Assembly (NCBI GenBank): GCA_963575745.1
Contig: CAUYUJ010003890.1
Coordinates: 1-64,000, forward strand
DNA from: Prorocentrum cordatum
Lineage: Eukaryota > Sar > Dinophyceae > Prorocentrales > Prorocentraceae
Length of the DNA stretch: 64,000 bases
Reading direction: 5' to 3'
Of this stretch, positions 1 through 9,503 are shown one piece after another; the first letter of the stretch is position 1, and each line of letters starts with the position of its first letter. Below the pieces are notes generated by a model. It was given only the letters and a program-made list of their open reading frames with translations. It had not been told where the DNA came from and did no database searches. The position numbers and the translations under genes are program-made.

Positions 1-1560
1 CACCAAAGACGCATCAATGATGTTGCAATGCCCCCGTCCTCCAAGTTCCCTCTCTATAGTTCCCTACAAGAAGTCGTTATCATTTCGGGAATTGCCTTAC
101 CGAGGACGCCTACTGCGAATCACCGCCGCTCCCTGCCTTTTGGCATCCCGCGTGTGGCCGAGCGTTGTGGCACGAGCTCTGCCAAGATATCGGACCATGT
201 GTTCCCCTAGCCGTTGTGGAAACCCTTCGGGAATGGCCAGGAAGATTAAACAGGAGGAGACAGAGGGGGCAGCTTGGGAGCCTCTGGGTGCACTCTTGGG
301 GCCTCCTGGGAACTTCCTGGGAGCCTCTTGGAGGAACCTGTGGGACCTCCTTGGGCCTCTTGGGGGCCTTCGGGGGCTTCTCGTGGGCCTCCTTGGCCGT
401 CTTAGGGCATTCCTGGCGCCGTCGAATGCCGTCTTGGGAGCCTCTTTGGGCCGACTTGGGGCCCTCTTGTGGTGCTCCAGGGCCGTCTTGGAGGTCATCT
501 TGGGCGTTTTGGGAGCCTCTGGGGCCGTCTTGGGGGCTCCTTGGGGCAGTCTGGGGGGCCTCTTGGGCCGTTCTGGGGCCATCGTGGAGGCCTTCTGGAC
601 GACCGTGGGGCGATCTGTGAGGGCCCTTGGGCCGTACTGGGCCTTCGGAAGGCCGAACAGGAGCAACTGCCCAAGTCTCTTTTAATCACCTAAGGCACAT
701 CAATGAGATTGGCCTCTTCAAGCCCTCCCGGAGGCCCTCTTGAGGGCCTCTCGGGCCGTCTTCGAGACCTCTTCAGGGCCGTCTGGGGCCGTTTCGGTGG
801 CATCTTGGGCTGGCTTGATGGCCTCCTAGCCCGTCTGACGCCGTCGGAAGCCGTCTTGAGAGCCTCTCTGGGTCGACTTAGGGCCCGCTTCGGGTGTTCC
901 AGGGCTGTCTTGGAGGCCATTTTTGGCGTCTTGCAGGCCTCTGGGGCCGTCTTGGGGCCACTTGGAGCCACCTGGTGAGCCTCTTGGGCCGTTCTGGGGC
1001 CATCTTGGAGGCCTCTTGGGCGACCTTTGGGGCGACCGGGCGACCGTGGGGGGCTCTTGCGCCGTCTCGGGCCGTGGGAAGGCCGAACAGGAGCACATGC
1101 CAAAATCATTCAACCACCTAGGGCACATCAATAACATTGACCTCTTCAAGCCTGCCTCTTGGGCCGTATTGGAGACCGCTTTAGGGCCTCTTGGGCCGTC
1201 TGGGGCCGTCTTGGGGCCATCGTGGGCTGTCTTGATTGCCTCCTGAGCGATCTGTGAGCGCCCTTGGGCCGTATGAGGCCGCCGAAACGAAGCAAATGCC
1301 AGCATCCTGCAATCACCTACGGGAGATCAATGAATTCGGCCCCTTCGGCCTCTAGGAGGACTCTTGGGCCGTCTAGGAGGCTTCTGGGGGGCCTCTTGTG
1401 CTGTCGTCGGTCATCGTGTGGCCATCTTGGGCCCTCTTGGAGGCTTCTTGACTCGGAGACATCTTGGACCCTCCTGGAGGCCGGCATGGGCAATCTTGGA
1501 AGAACTTGGAGGCCATCTTGGCCGTCTTGGAGGCCATCGAGGTCGTGTTGGGCACGTTAG
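1..1560. repeat. G-rich higher-order repeat, block 1
   Basis: The plus strand is a run of degenerate units of about 15 bases built on GCCGTCTTGGGG and GCCTCTTGGGG. A larger unit repeats on top of this: the marker GGCCGAACAGGAGCA occurs at 651 and again at 1081, exactly 430 bases apart, each followed by a less G-rich link of about 60 bases ending in CTCTTCAAGCC; a weaker third link lies near 1273. Long open frames on both strands, rich in Pro/Arg/Lys/Ala on the minus strand, follow from the 15-base (5-codon) period and are not taken as genes. The same family recurs at 2031-2480, 7085-7400, 38926-42840 and 43855-44680. Confidence 0.85.
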
Positions 1561-1828
1561 AGGCGCAGCGGGCAAGTCATTCCGGGTAGCGGGGCCCCAG
1601 GCTTTTTGTTGGGGGTAAAAAAGAATTGATATAAGAAAAACAAAACAATCAAAAGGTCCAACACAACATCAGTTGTGTTCCATCAGTTGTGTTCAGCACG
1701 CCAGGCACCCCTGTGGCAAGATCACACGAGGCGGCTGATCGAATGGCTCTCGTCCCATCCCGCCACCGTGCTCGGGCCGTGGGCATGGAGCCTCTACTAC
1801 TGGATGTTCTTTGGGACCTCGTGGGATT
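1561..1828. other. Intergenic spacer with a 14-base tandem duplication
   Basis: No gene is visible. An A-rich stretch (about 1617-1660) is followed by two head-to-tail copies of CATCAGTTGTGTTC at about 1666-1694. The segment 1779-1828, which includes ATGGAGCCTCTACT, reappears with small changes at about 1986-2030, on the other side of the foldback element. Confidence 0.6.
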
Positions 1829-1982
1829 ACCAGCCTGGAACATATCCCTATCCCTATGCTGGGCATTTCCTCATCACGATGCCAACCTCAGGGATTCCCT
1901 TGTTTTTTGAGGGTGCATCCCTAAGATTGTCATCGCCTTTTGGCGTGTCAATCTTAGGGATAGGGATATGTTCGAGGCTGGT
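1829..1982. mobile_element. MITE-like foldback element, copy 1
   Basis: A 154-base element whose ends are 28-base inverted repeats matching at 27 positions (1829-1856 against 1955-1982; core TATCCCTATCCCTA). Inside is a second inverted pair, CCCTAAGATTG and CAATCTTAGGG, around a small CGCC-TTTT-GGCG hairpin, so the whole element can fold back on itself. It has no coding capacity. A diverged copy lies at 2548-2700. The size and termini suit a miniature inverted-repeat transposable element, but I see no clean target-site duplication, so the mobile nature is an inference. Confidence 0.75.
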
Positions 1983-2030
1983 AGGTGGGTATGGAGCCTC
2001 TACTGGATCTTCTTTGGGACCTCGTGGGGG

Positions 2031-2480
2031 GCGGCCTCTTCGAGGGGCCGCTCGGGAGGCAGTTTGGAGGCCTCTGGAGGGCTGCCGTCAGGCCTCCCTT
2101 GGGCATCGTTGGGGGCCTCTCGGGGCCTCTGGGTGACTCTTTTGGGCCTCCTGGAGGGCTCTCGGGGTCGTCTCTCGGGGCGCTCTTCGGGGGGCCCTTT
2201 TGGGGGCTGGCTTGGGGCCCTCCTGGGCCGTCCTGGGCGCCTCTTTGGCCGTCTTGGGGCGCTCTGAGGCCCTGTGGGAGGCCGTCAAACAGCCAAGGCA
2301 CAGCAGTGATTTTGGCCTCCTGGGGCTCTTGGGAGGCCTCTTGGGGCATCTTCGGGGCCTCTTGAGCCCGTTTTGGGCGTCTTGGAGCGACGGTTGGGCG
2401 TCGCGGGGCCCTCGTGGGCCGTCTTGGCGGCCTCCTATACCCCCCCTGACCCGTCTTGGTGCCCTCTTTAGGCTCCAGCG
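2031..2480. repeat. G-rich 15-base repeat, block 2
   Basis: The same degenerate CTTGGGGGCCTC and GCCGTCTTGGG units as block 1 continue up to the spliced-leader relict. The block forms the immediate upstream flank of the aldehyde dehydrogenase gene. No separate promoter motif is recognisable in it. Confidence 0.75.
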
Positions 2481-2502
2481 GCCGCAGCCATTCTGGCTCA
2501 AG
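2481..2502 (+). promoter_or_regulatory. Relict dinoflagellate spliced-leader sequence
   Basis: These 22 bases match the conserved dinoflagellate spliced leader (DCCGUAGCCAUUUUGGCUCAAG) over its full length with two substitutions: C for T at the fifth base and C for T in the run of T. A shorter, poorer resemblance to its 3' end (GGCTCAAA) lies at 2512-2519. In dinoflagellates the leader is added by trans-splicing, so a copy in the genome next to a gene is known as a mark of a spliced mRNA that was reverse-transcribed and reinserted. It sits 234 bases before the ATG at 2737, in the same orientation as the gene. Confidence 0.75.
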
Positions 2503-2547
2503 CTGTGCATAGGCTCAAACGTTAAGCTCACGAGTGCTGCCCCTCTT

Positions 2548-2700
2548 ACCAATTTGAAACAGATCCCTATCCCTATGTTTGGCATCACCTCACCTCGATG
2601 CCGATCCTAAGGATTCCCTCAGTTTCTGAGGGTCTATCCCTAAGATTGTCCTCGCTTTTTGCTCGCCCATCTTAGGGATAGGGATAAGTTCGAGGCTGGT
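2548..2700. mobile_element. MITE-like foldback element, copy 2
   Basis: This is a diverged copy of the element at 1829-1982. Its ends are inverted repeats (2548-2575 against 2673-2700) matching at about 21 of 28 positions, including the last 12 bases TCCCTATCCCTA. The internal CCCTAAGATTG arm is kept, with a weaker partner. It lies between the spliced-leader relict and the ATG of the aldehyde dehydrogenase, so it may be part of the 5' untranslated region if transcription starts upstream of 2481. Confidence 0.65.
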
Positions 2701-2736
2701 TACCCTCACCCAAAAGAGCATCCCCTGCCTCCAATC

Positions 2737-5450
2737 ATGACCGATGACGCTCATCCCGCCAGCAAGAAGGCCAGGATCACTTTACCCCTGCGCTCACAGC
2801 TCTTCATCAACAACGAGTGGGTCGACGCGAAATCGGGTAAAACGTTCGACACCGTCAACCCCGTGGACGAGACGACGATTCTCTCGGTGCAGGAGGCCGG
2901 GAAGGAGGACGTAGACATGGCAGTGTCAGCTGCGAAGGCGGCATTCCAGTCGTGGAAGAACACCGACGCTGGCAAGCGCCGCGACCTGCTGCTCAGGTTG
3001 GCCGACTTGGTGAAGGAGCACCAGAAGAGGCTGGCCGAGGTGGAGTCCATGGACAACGGAAAACCGACACACGTGGCTCACGATGTCGACCTCGGATTCG
3101 TGATCGAGTGCTTCAAGTACTATGCCGGGTGGGCCGACAAGGTCGGAGGCAAGGTCATCTCCACCACGTCTGGCACCAGCAGCAAGTTCTGCTTCACGTT
3201 CCACGAGCCCATCGGCGTCGTCGGCGCGATCATCCCCTGGAACTTCCCGCTGCTCATGCTGGCCTGGAAGCTCGGCCCGGCGCTTGCCATGGGCTGCACG
3301 GTGGTGATGAAATTGAGCGAGAAGACTCCGCTGTCGGGCCTGCTGATGTGCGACCTGATCAAGGAGGCCGGCTTCCCCCCCGGCGTCGTCAACGTCGTCA
3401 ACGGCCACGGCCCCACGACTGGAGATTTCATCGCGAGGCACCCCGACATCCGCAAGGTGGCGTTCACCGGGAGTTCCGCCGCGGGCCACAGGATCGTGGA
3501 GGCGGCCGGCCAGACCAATTTGAAGAAGGTGACGCTGGAGCTTGGCGGTAAGAGCCCCATGATCATATGCAAGGATGCGGATTTGGACCAGGCCGCCACA
3601 GCTTGCCACATCGGCCTGTTCGTCAACATGGGCCAGTGCTGCTGCGCCTCTAGCAGGATCTTCGTTCACGAAGACATCCACGACAGCTTCGTCGCCAAGG
3701 TCGTGGCGATGGCCAAGCGCTTGCGCACGCAGGGCGACGTGACATCGGAGACCGACGTGCCCATCTGCGACTTGGGCCCCCAGGTGGACAAAATTCAGTT
3801 CGACAAGGTGCTCGGGTACATCGAGGCCGGCAAGGCCGAGGGCGCCAAGGTGGCGGTCGGAGGGGGCAGGCTTGGCACGAAGGGGTACTTCGTGCAACCC
3901 ACGGTCTTCACCGACGTGCAGGACACGATGAAAATCGCCAGAGAGGAGATCTTCGGGCCGGTGATGCAGCTCCTAAAGTTCAAGACCCTGGAGGATCACC
4001 CCGTGCGTTCCACTACTCGCACAGTGCCTTCTCGCAAACGCCCAAACGCCCGAACACATGCTTGTCTCGACCGTGATGGATCGTGAATCCCTCGCGGCGG
4101 ATCCAGGCTATTTGCGCGTATTTTTGCTCTCAGAGCCTCGACGTCGTGTTTTTCACAACGCCGACCCCCAGAGGTCTGGACCCTCTCCCCGGGATCGGCT
4201 TTTCATCCTGAGTTTTTCGTTTTGACAGTCCTGAGGCCCGGGAAGGGCCCCCAGCGGCCGAAAATAGCGAGAATATTTCCAGCGGGGAAGGAGGAGGGTC
4301 GGGTATAGCCAGGACCCCAGGTAAGGGGACCCCGTTAGTGGTAGGACCCCGGAGCCCCTAAATTGGCCAGCATCACTAAACCAGATCTGCCGAAGCTGGT
4401 GTTTTTCGGGTGACGGCAGTTCCAGTTAGTGGAATGGGGCGGGGGGGTGCGTCCCCCAGTACACATCACTAAACCAGGTCACACTAAACCCAGTTCTGCC
4501 AACGCCCGAGAGAAGGAGGAGGAGGAATAACAGGAGGAGGAGGAGGACGAGGAGGACGAGGAGGGAAGGAGGAGGGAAGAGGGAGGAGGGAGGGAGGAGG
4601 GAGGAGGAGGAGGAGGAGAAGGAAGGAGCAGGAGGAGGAGGGATGGAGGAGGAGATGAGAGGAGGAGATGAGGAGGGAGAGGAGGAGGAGGAGGAGGAGG
4701 AGGAGTAGTGGTTGAGGGGTGGAGGGAGGGGGGAGGAAGGGAGAGAGGAAGGGAGGGAGGGAGGCGGAGGAGGAGGAGGAGGATGAGGAGGAGGAGGGAG
4801 AAGGAGGAGGTGGATAAGCAGGAGGAGGAGGAGGGCGGCGAGGAGGAGGAGGAGGAAGAGATACTCTGCAAGTAGTGGAGCGCCCTTGTCTAGAGGAGGC
4901 GATCGACAGGGCCAACAACACGCACTACGGCCTCGCGGCGGGCATTTGCACCCGCGACGTGGGCACGGCGCTGGCCGCCGCCAGGAAACTGGAGGCCGGA
5001 AGCTCCCTTGCTCCCACACCTCCTCGTCCTCCTCCTCCTCCTCCTCCTCTCCCTGCGTCTCCGCTCCCTCGTCCTCCCTTCTCCGTCTCCTCCTCCTCCT
5101 CCTCCTCCTCCTCCTCCTCCATCCTCCTCCCACCGTACCGTCATCCTCCTCTTCCTCTTCCTCCTATCCCTTCCTCCGAAGAGGAAGACGACCACGACGG
5201 CGACGTCGACGACGACGACGACGACCACGACGACGGCGACGACGGCGGTGGCGGCGGCGGCGGTGGCGACGGCGACGGTGACGACTCGGAGGCGGGGACG
5301 GTCTGGATCAATTGCTACGACGACTTCGACATGGCGGCCCCTTTTGGCGGCTTCAAGACCAGCGGCTGGGGCCGCGAGAAGGGCGAGTACGCGCTCGAGA
5401 ACTACACGGAGGTGAAGTGCGTCATGATGCCCGTGGATTCCAGAAATTGA
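2737..5450 (+). CDS. Aldehyde dehydrogenase, class 1/2 type (three exons)
   Basis: The enzyme oxidises aldehydes to carboxylic acids with NAD(P)+. The proposed exons, 2737-3993, 4896-4994 and 5292-5450, join in frame to 504 aa, the usual family length. Catalytic residues fall at human ALDH2 numbering: Asn169 (IPWNFP), Lys192 (MKLSEKTP), Glu268 (LELGGKSP) and Cys302 in GQCCCASSR, with the cofactor motif FTGS and a later EEIFGPV. The C-terminal exons carry [10 protein letters not shown] and SPFGG-like [14 protein letters not shown], then a TEVK tail ending at TGA. The start at 2737 (MTDDAHP) puts the catalytic residues in register; an in-frame start at 2659 would lie inside the foldback element. 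I see no targeting peptide, so a cytosolic location is likely but unproven. All key residues are present and the gene looks functional. Confidence 0.93.
3994..4895 (+). other. Intron 1 of the aldehyde dehydrogenase gene (apparent GA-AG)
   Basis: The protein alignment requires a break after LKFKTLE and a restart at EAIDRANN. The 902-base intron then begins GATCACC after exon end CTGGAG and ends TCTAGAG before GAGGCG. The AG repeat at both edges leaves a two-base ambiguity, but no placement gives GT at the donor. The second half (about 4505-4860) is almost pure purine, mostly AGG/GAGGAG, and its minus strand gives long Ser/Pro-rich open frames that are artefacts. Confidence 0.8.
4995..5291 (+). 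other. Intron 2 of the aldehyde dehydrogenase gene (GC-AG, frame-preserving)
   Basis: The 297-base intron starts GCCGGAAG and ends CTCGGAG. Exon junctions share the direct repeat GGAGGC (4991-4996 and 5288-5293), as seen in many dinoflagellate introns. Its length is a multiple of three and it has no in-frame stop, so unspliced RNA would insert 99 residues, rich in Pro, Ser and then Asp/Gly, into the C-terminal part of the enzyme. The first part is CCT-rich, the second GAC/GGC-rich. Removal restores the family sequence [13 protein letters not shown] exactly. Confidence 0.85.
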
Positions 5451-6430
5451 GATGCCAAGGCAGAGCGTCCCGCCGCCGGGGCCTGAGAGAGGCAGGACGT
5501 GGTGGATGATCAGAGGCGAAGATCTGGGCGAGTAGCCCAGGGGAGAGCAATACATGTATTCAGGTGCGCCGATGATCGATGTCTTTGAAAAGGATCCCGG
5601 GCGAATACTTGTACTGCCCGCCCCTGGGCTATTCGCCCCTATCGTCGCCGCCGAGATGAGGGGGAGGAGGAATGTGAGGAGCAGCGTCGCCCAGCAGAGG
5701 CGATGAACAATCCAGCGATTCCGTCGTGACTGTTCCACGGCTGTCTGGATAGGGCAGGTTGTGCTTGCACGACCTGTTCTCGCATCTCATCCCGGCTCGC
5801 CGTCTGGAGTGCACCGCCCGCGCGGCGGTTGGGCCGTGAAGTCCGGGTTTTTCCAGGAGGCGCTGGCTGCTGGCCGGGCCTCCCGACTACAGTTTTGCCT
5901 TGCGGTCCAGCTGCCGCACCGTCCTTGAGTTGGGCGAAGGCTTCAAGGGTCCAGGATTTCAAGTATGCGGTGCTCGCACGTGGCCGCACAACAGGAGGTG
6001 AGGCCGCATCCCCAGCCGCCTTCCTCCGTTCGTGCCCCTCTTTCCCACTGCCTTCGCTCCAGGATCGACGGCATGCGATCTTTGGGCCGTTCGTTCGAAA
6101 CGTTGTGAGCCGCGGGAGAAAAACAATCAGGCGATCAGACGCGGGGGAGCCCAGGCGAACCGCGCCAAGCCGCGGGGGAGCCCACAGGAACTGTCTGAGA
6201 ATCGTCGATCGCACCAAAACGCCATTCCTGGGACTCAATGCCAGGAATTGGCGTGAGTGTTGCGTCCTGACAACATTGAACCGAGCCAGAACACCGATCC
6301 TGGGACTTCAATCCCGCGATTCAGCGTGACTGTTGTATCCTGGCAGTCCCAGATTGCGCTGGAACGCCATTTCTTGTTTCTCAAATCTGCGTGCCCCTGT
6401 AACGAAGTGTTGCAGACGTTTACAGCGTTG
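5451..6430. other. Unassigned spacer downstream of the aldehyde dehydrogenase
   Basis: No gene is supported. The stretch contains short related phrases, such as GGGACTCAATGCCAGGAATT near 6230 and GGGACTTCAATCCCGCGATT near 6301, and two GCGGGGGAGCCCA-like repeats near 6143 and 6172. No polyadenylation signal can be named with confidence. Confidence 0.5.
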
Positions 6431-6650
6431 GCGCGCGGCGCTAAGGCGAGAGCCGCAACGTGAGATCGAACCGCCCTCCGTCCTCGACGCCGCTCCACGC
6501 TGTTAGGGCGAGTGTGCGCAGCGCTCCGACGAGAGCCACATGCACCACGCGCCCTCCGTCCTGAGAACTGCTGCAAGCTTGTAGCACGAATGAGCGTTGC
6601 GCTGAGGCGATAGCCACATTTGGAACACGGCCCGCTGCCCATCCTTGACA
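6430..6650. repeat. Diverged tandem repeat of about 80 bases, three units
   Basis: Three successive segments share the order GCGCT-AGGCGAGAGCC ... CGCCCTCCGTCCT (near 6437, 6510 and 6595), with the last unit ending GCTGCCCATCCTTGAC. Similarity is moderate, so the array is old. No coding function is seen. Confidence 0.55.
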
Positions 6651-6789
6651 CTTTTGAGTATCGCAAGCTTCGGGACGAGAAGTGGTGAGGAGATCTCAGG
6701 CGAAATGCTTGACCCGCCCTGCCCACTAATTTGGGGTTGCGGCAGGGATCAGCTTTTTGACTGGAAAAAGGGATGAACGAGTGAGAAGG

Positions 6790-6900
6790 AAAAGTGACAA
6801 GTAGACGAAGGAGCAGGAGGAGGGGGACGAGAGTCGGGGGGGAACCTCAGGCGAAGGAAGAGCGAGGAGGAGAAGAGAGGAGGAGGAGGAAGAAGAGGAG

Positions 6901-6932
<32 letters not shown>

Positions 6933-6980
6933 GGAGGAGGACGAGGAGAGAAACCAGGAGGAGGAGTTGGAAGCGGATGA
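6790..6980. repeat. AGG-rich low-complexity tract
   Basis: The plus strand is mostly GAGGAGGAGGA with AAG interruptions. Its arginine-rich and serine-rich open frames are produced by the repeat and are not annotated as genes. Sequence on either side (6650-6790, 6980-7080) shows nothing recognisable. Confidence 0.8.
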
Positions 6981-7084
6981 CAAGGAACAGTGAGGATGAG
7001 TCGGGGGGGAATGCGAAAAAGGAATGAGGAGAGATGTGAGGAGGGAAGGGATCAGAAGACCAAGCTCGGAGCCCGCTTGCAGTA

Positions 7085-7400
7085 ATGATGCTGCAGGCTC
7101 CTTCGGGTGGGCTTGAGGCTTGTTCGGGCTGTATCGGCTTCTCTTGCGGCTCTCAACATCCTGCCCGAACATGCCGTAATGTCTTGAATGATCTAGTGAG
7201 TTTTGCCCCATCCCGCCACCGTGCCAAGGTGGACCAGGGGCCCTCTGGAAGTTCCGTGGGGTCTCTGGAGGGGCCACTTCGGGCTCTCATGCGCCCGTCG
7301 GGCGCTTCGTGGGGGTCTTGTGAGCCCGCTTGGAGGTCTCTCGGGAGCCCTGTAGACGTCTCTTGGAGGCCTTGAGGGGGTATCGAGTTCATCTTGGAGG
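7085..7400. repeat. G-rich 15-base repeat, fragment
   Basis: A short piece of the family found at 1-1560, for example GGGGTCTCTGGAGGGGCC and TTGGAGGTCTCTCGGGAG. The phrase CCCATCCCGCCACCGTGC near 7209 also occurs near 1757, so flanking single-copy-looking sequence has been carried along with the repeat. Confidence 0.6.
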
Positions 7401-7479
7401 GCAGGCGTCCAGCGGTCCAGCGCCCGCGCGTTTTTTGCATTCTGGGGAGGGTACCCCTGCCCAGGGCTGGACCTAAACG

Positions 7480-8258
7480 GTGTTTTGGACGATTTCGTGG
7501 GCCGTTTTCGTTTCGACTTCGTTTTGCGGCAAAGGCGGGTTGAAGACAAAATGAGGGACCACGAAAACAAAACGAACACGACAAACACTGCTGTGCCAAG
7601 CCCCGAAAACGACAAAACGAAACGAACACGAAGGTTCAGCCAAGCCCCTGCCTGTGCCGTTTGTTCTGGCCGACGGATGGCCTCATGTTCTTGAAGGATG
7701 CTCTTCTGGCCTAGCTCCGATTGTGTCTGTCACAGCCCGCCAAAGCACCCCAGCCCAACCCGAAGGCCCCGATTTGCCTTCCGTTTCCAGAGGGTGAGGA
7801 GGGGTCGGGGAACATTGAAGAACACGTGTGGAATCCGTGCCCTCCCCCCCAGCCCGATGTTCGAGCCTTCGGTTTAGGTAAGTGTGGCCTGGTGATGGCC
7901 AGCCTGACATCCAAACCCTTCCACCCATCCCTTCCCACTGTGCCGATGTCCCCTCTACCCGCGGGAGAGAAACAGTCGGGAGGGAGAAAGCACACACAGA
8001 CACAATTGATCGTCGACCCCCAGGAAAAGATTGGAAAACAGGGGAAGTGGGGGGGGGAAGACAGAAGCCTAGAAGATGTTGGAAAATTTGGGGAATCTTG
8101 GGATTCGTGTCTATTTGTTTGTGTGTCCCAGGGCCCCTTCAGTCAGGGATGGGGGCAGCCGAGGGCGGGCAGAGCGGGCGGGGAGCGGGGGGGGGGAACT
8201 GGCGGGGATCGTGGCGGAGGGGCGCCCTGCCGAGGAGGAGGGGGAGGGGGAGGGAATA
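7480..8258. other. Unassigned spacer
   Basis: The first part (7485-7640) is rich in CGAAAAC and AACGAACACG phrases, a loosely repetitive A/C-rich stretch. The rest is C/G-rich without a frame that keeps a biased codon pattern or any recognisable domain. No gene is called. Confidence 0.4.
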
Positions 8259-8671
8259 TGAGGAATATGAGGAATTGTTCTACTGGTGTATTGGTTGATT
8301 GGTGTATCAAGATGGAGGTACGTTTGGACCCCTCCCTGCAGCCGTCTTCTTTTGCCGAGGGGCTGCAGGGAGATCCTCGGCCCCCTCCAGTGGCTATTGA
8401 CGCCGAAAAGTATTGGTGCATTGGTGCATTGGTGGGAGAGGGCGACCCAAGCGGCCCCTATGATGGCAGCCGCAAGGGGTGTGAGGCCTATGATGGTCCT
8501 CACTGGTGAGGCCTATGATGATGGTCCTCACCGGGGTGGGTGTGGGGGATCCCGCACACCCACGTCGACGAGGGCAGAATGTTGAAGCGGATGTCCGGCA
8601 GCAACGTCCTGGGGGGATACCTGAAAAAATGGGGACTTACAAACAACGTCTGTCTTCCGCCTACGTTCCAG
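8259..8671. repeat. Duplicated 0.4-kb block, copy 1
   Basis: This block and 9504-9892 are near-identical direct repeats; matching landmarks are 1245 bases apart. Each contains repeats of TTGGTGTATTGG and TTGGTGCATTGG, GCCTATGATGGTCCTCAC repeats, and a perfect 12-bp hairpin stem (8332-8343 with 8361-8372, CTCCCTGCAGCC, 17-base loop). The block ends at a GAC-rich tract. The copies differ by small indels, so the duplication is recent relative to other repeats here. Confidence 0.85.
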
Positions 8672-8685
8672 AGGAGCCCCGTTCA

Positions 8686-8696
8686 AAGGTCGACGA

Positions 8697-8734
<38 letters not shown>

Positions 8735-8930
8735 GCGGCGACGACGACGACGACGACGAGGGCCAAGGACGAAGACGAGGACGACGACCGGCGAAGGAGG
8801 AAGGAGGAAAGCAGAGGCAGAGAGAGAGAGAAGGAGAGAGAAGAGAGAGAGGGAGAAGGAGGGGAGAGCGGGGAGGAGGAAGAGAGAGGGGGAACGGGAA
8901 ACCTGAAAGAGGAAAGCGGGCCTGACCGGG
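8686..8930. repeat. GAC tract followed by a GA-rich tract
   Basis: CGACGACGAC repeats run from 8688 to about 8760, then purine-rich AGAGAGAG/GAGGAAG sequence to about 8925. Both give long but meaningless open frames. Confidence 0.85.
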
Positions 8931-9029
8931 GGACCTGAAGCCGAAGCAAAGCGACAGGGGGTGACGATCCAAGGCGGCCCCTGGACGGCTCTCGGCGTGG
9001 GCCGATGCTCCGGACATGTAGATTGGGCG

Positions 9030-9031
9030 GG

Positions 9032-9062
<31 letters not shown>

Positions 9063-9072
9063 GCGACGGTGA

Positions 9073-9113
<41 letters not shown>

Positions 9114-9182
9114 ACAACGACGACGACAACGACGACGACCGACGACGACGACGACGACGGCGACGGCGACGGCGACGGCGAC
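9030..9182. repeat. GAC/GGC trinucleotide tract
   Basis: The tract is dominated by CGACGACGA and GGCGACGGCGA units. It lies between the two copies of the duplicated block. No gene is supported. Confidence 0.85.
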
Positions 9183-9503
9183 TTTTATATACCCATCCTT
9201 CGAGAAAGGGGGGGGGAGAGGGGAGTGGGCCCAGCCACGCACCTGCGCCCCAAGTGGCAGACGGAGGTGGCCGGGAGGGTTTTACATACCCGTCCTTGGA
9301 GAGCTCGATTAAAGGGCAGGGAGCGGGAACGACCTCATGAGTGACGCCGCGGCGGCACATGTGACACCGCGGCGGCACGGGTCGAACCGTCACCCTTGGT
9401 GTACTGGTGTATTGGTTTGGCAACTGACGCCAAAGAGTATTAGATTACTGACATTGACAAGCACCGTCAGCCGGCAGGGGAAAAATCCCGTTCACGGCCC
9501 CAT

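Noticed and set aside
97-1305. Long Pro/Arg/Lys-rich open frames in the G-rich repeat
   Set aside because: They occur in several frames on both strands, follow the 15-base period, and recur wherever the repeat recurs. No start context, domain or exon structure supports them.
2659-2736. Upstream in-frame start of the aldehyde dehydrogenase at 2659
   Set aside because: The extra residues lie within the foldback element and resemble no targeting peptide, and starting at 2737 gives the usual family length and residue numbering.
4426-5133. Minus-strand 235-codon frame opposite the aldehyde dehydrogenase introns
   Set aside because: It is the complement of AGG and CCT tracts and overlaps conserved exon 2 of the gene on the other strand.
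8661-9423. Overlapping 190-250-codon frames rich in Ser, Pro and Arg
   Set aside because: They are produced by GAC, GAG and GGC trinucleotide repeats and change content with the frame.
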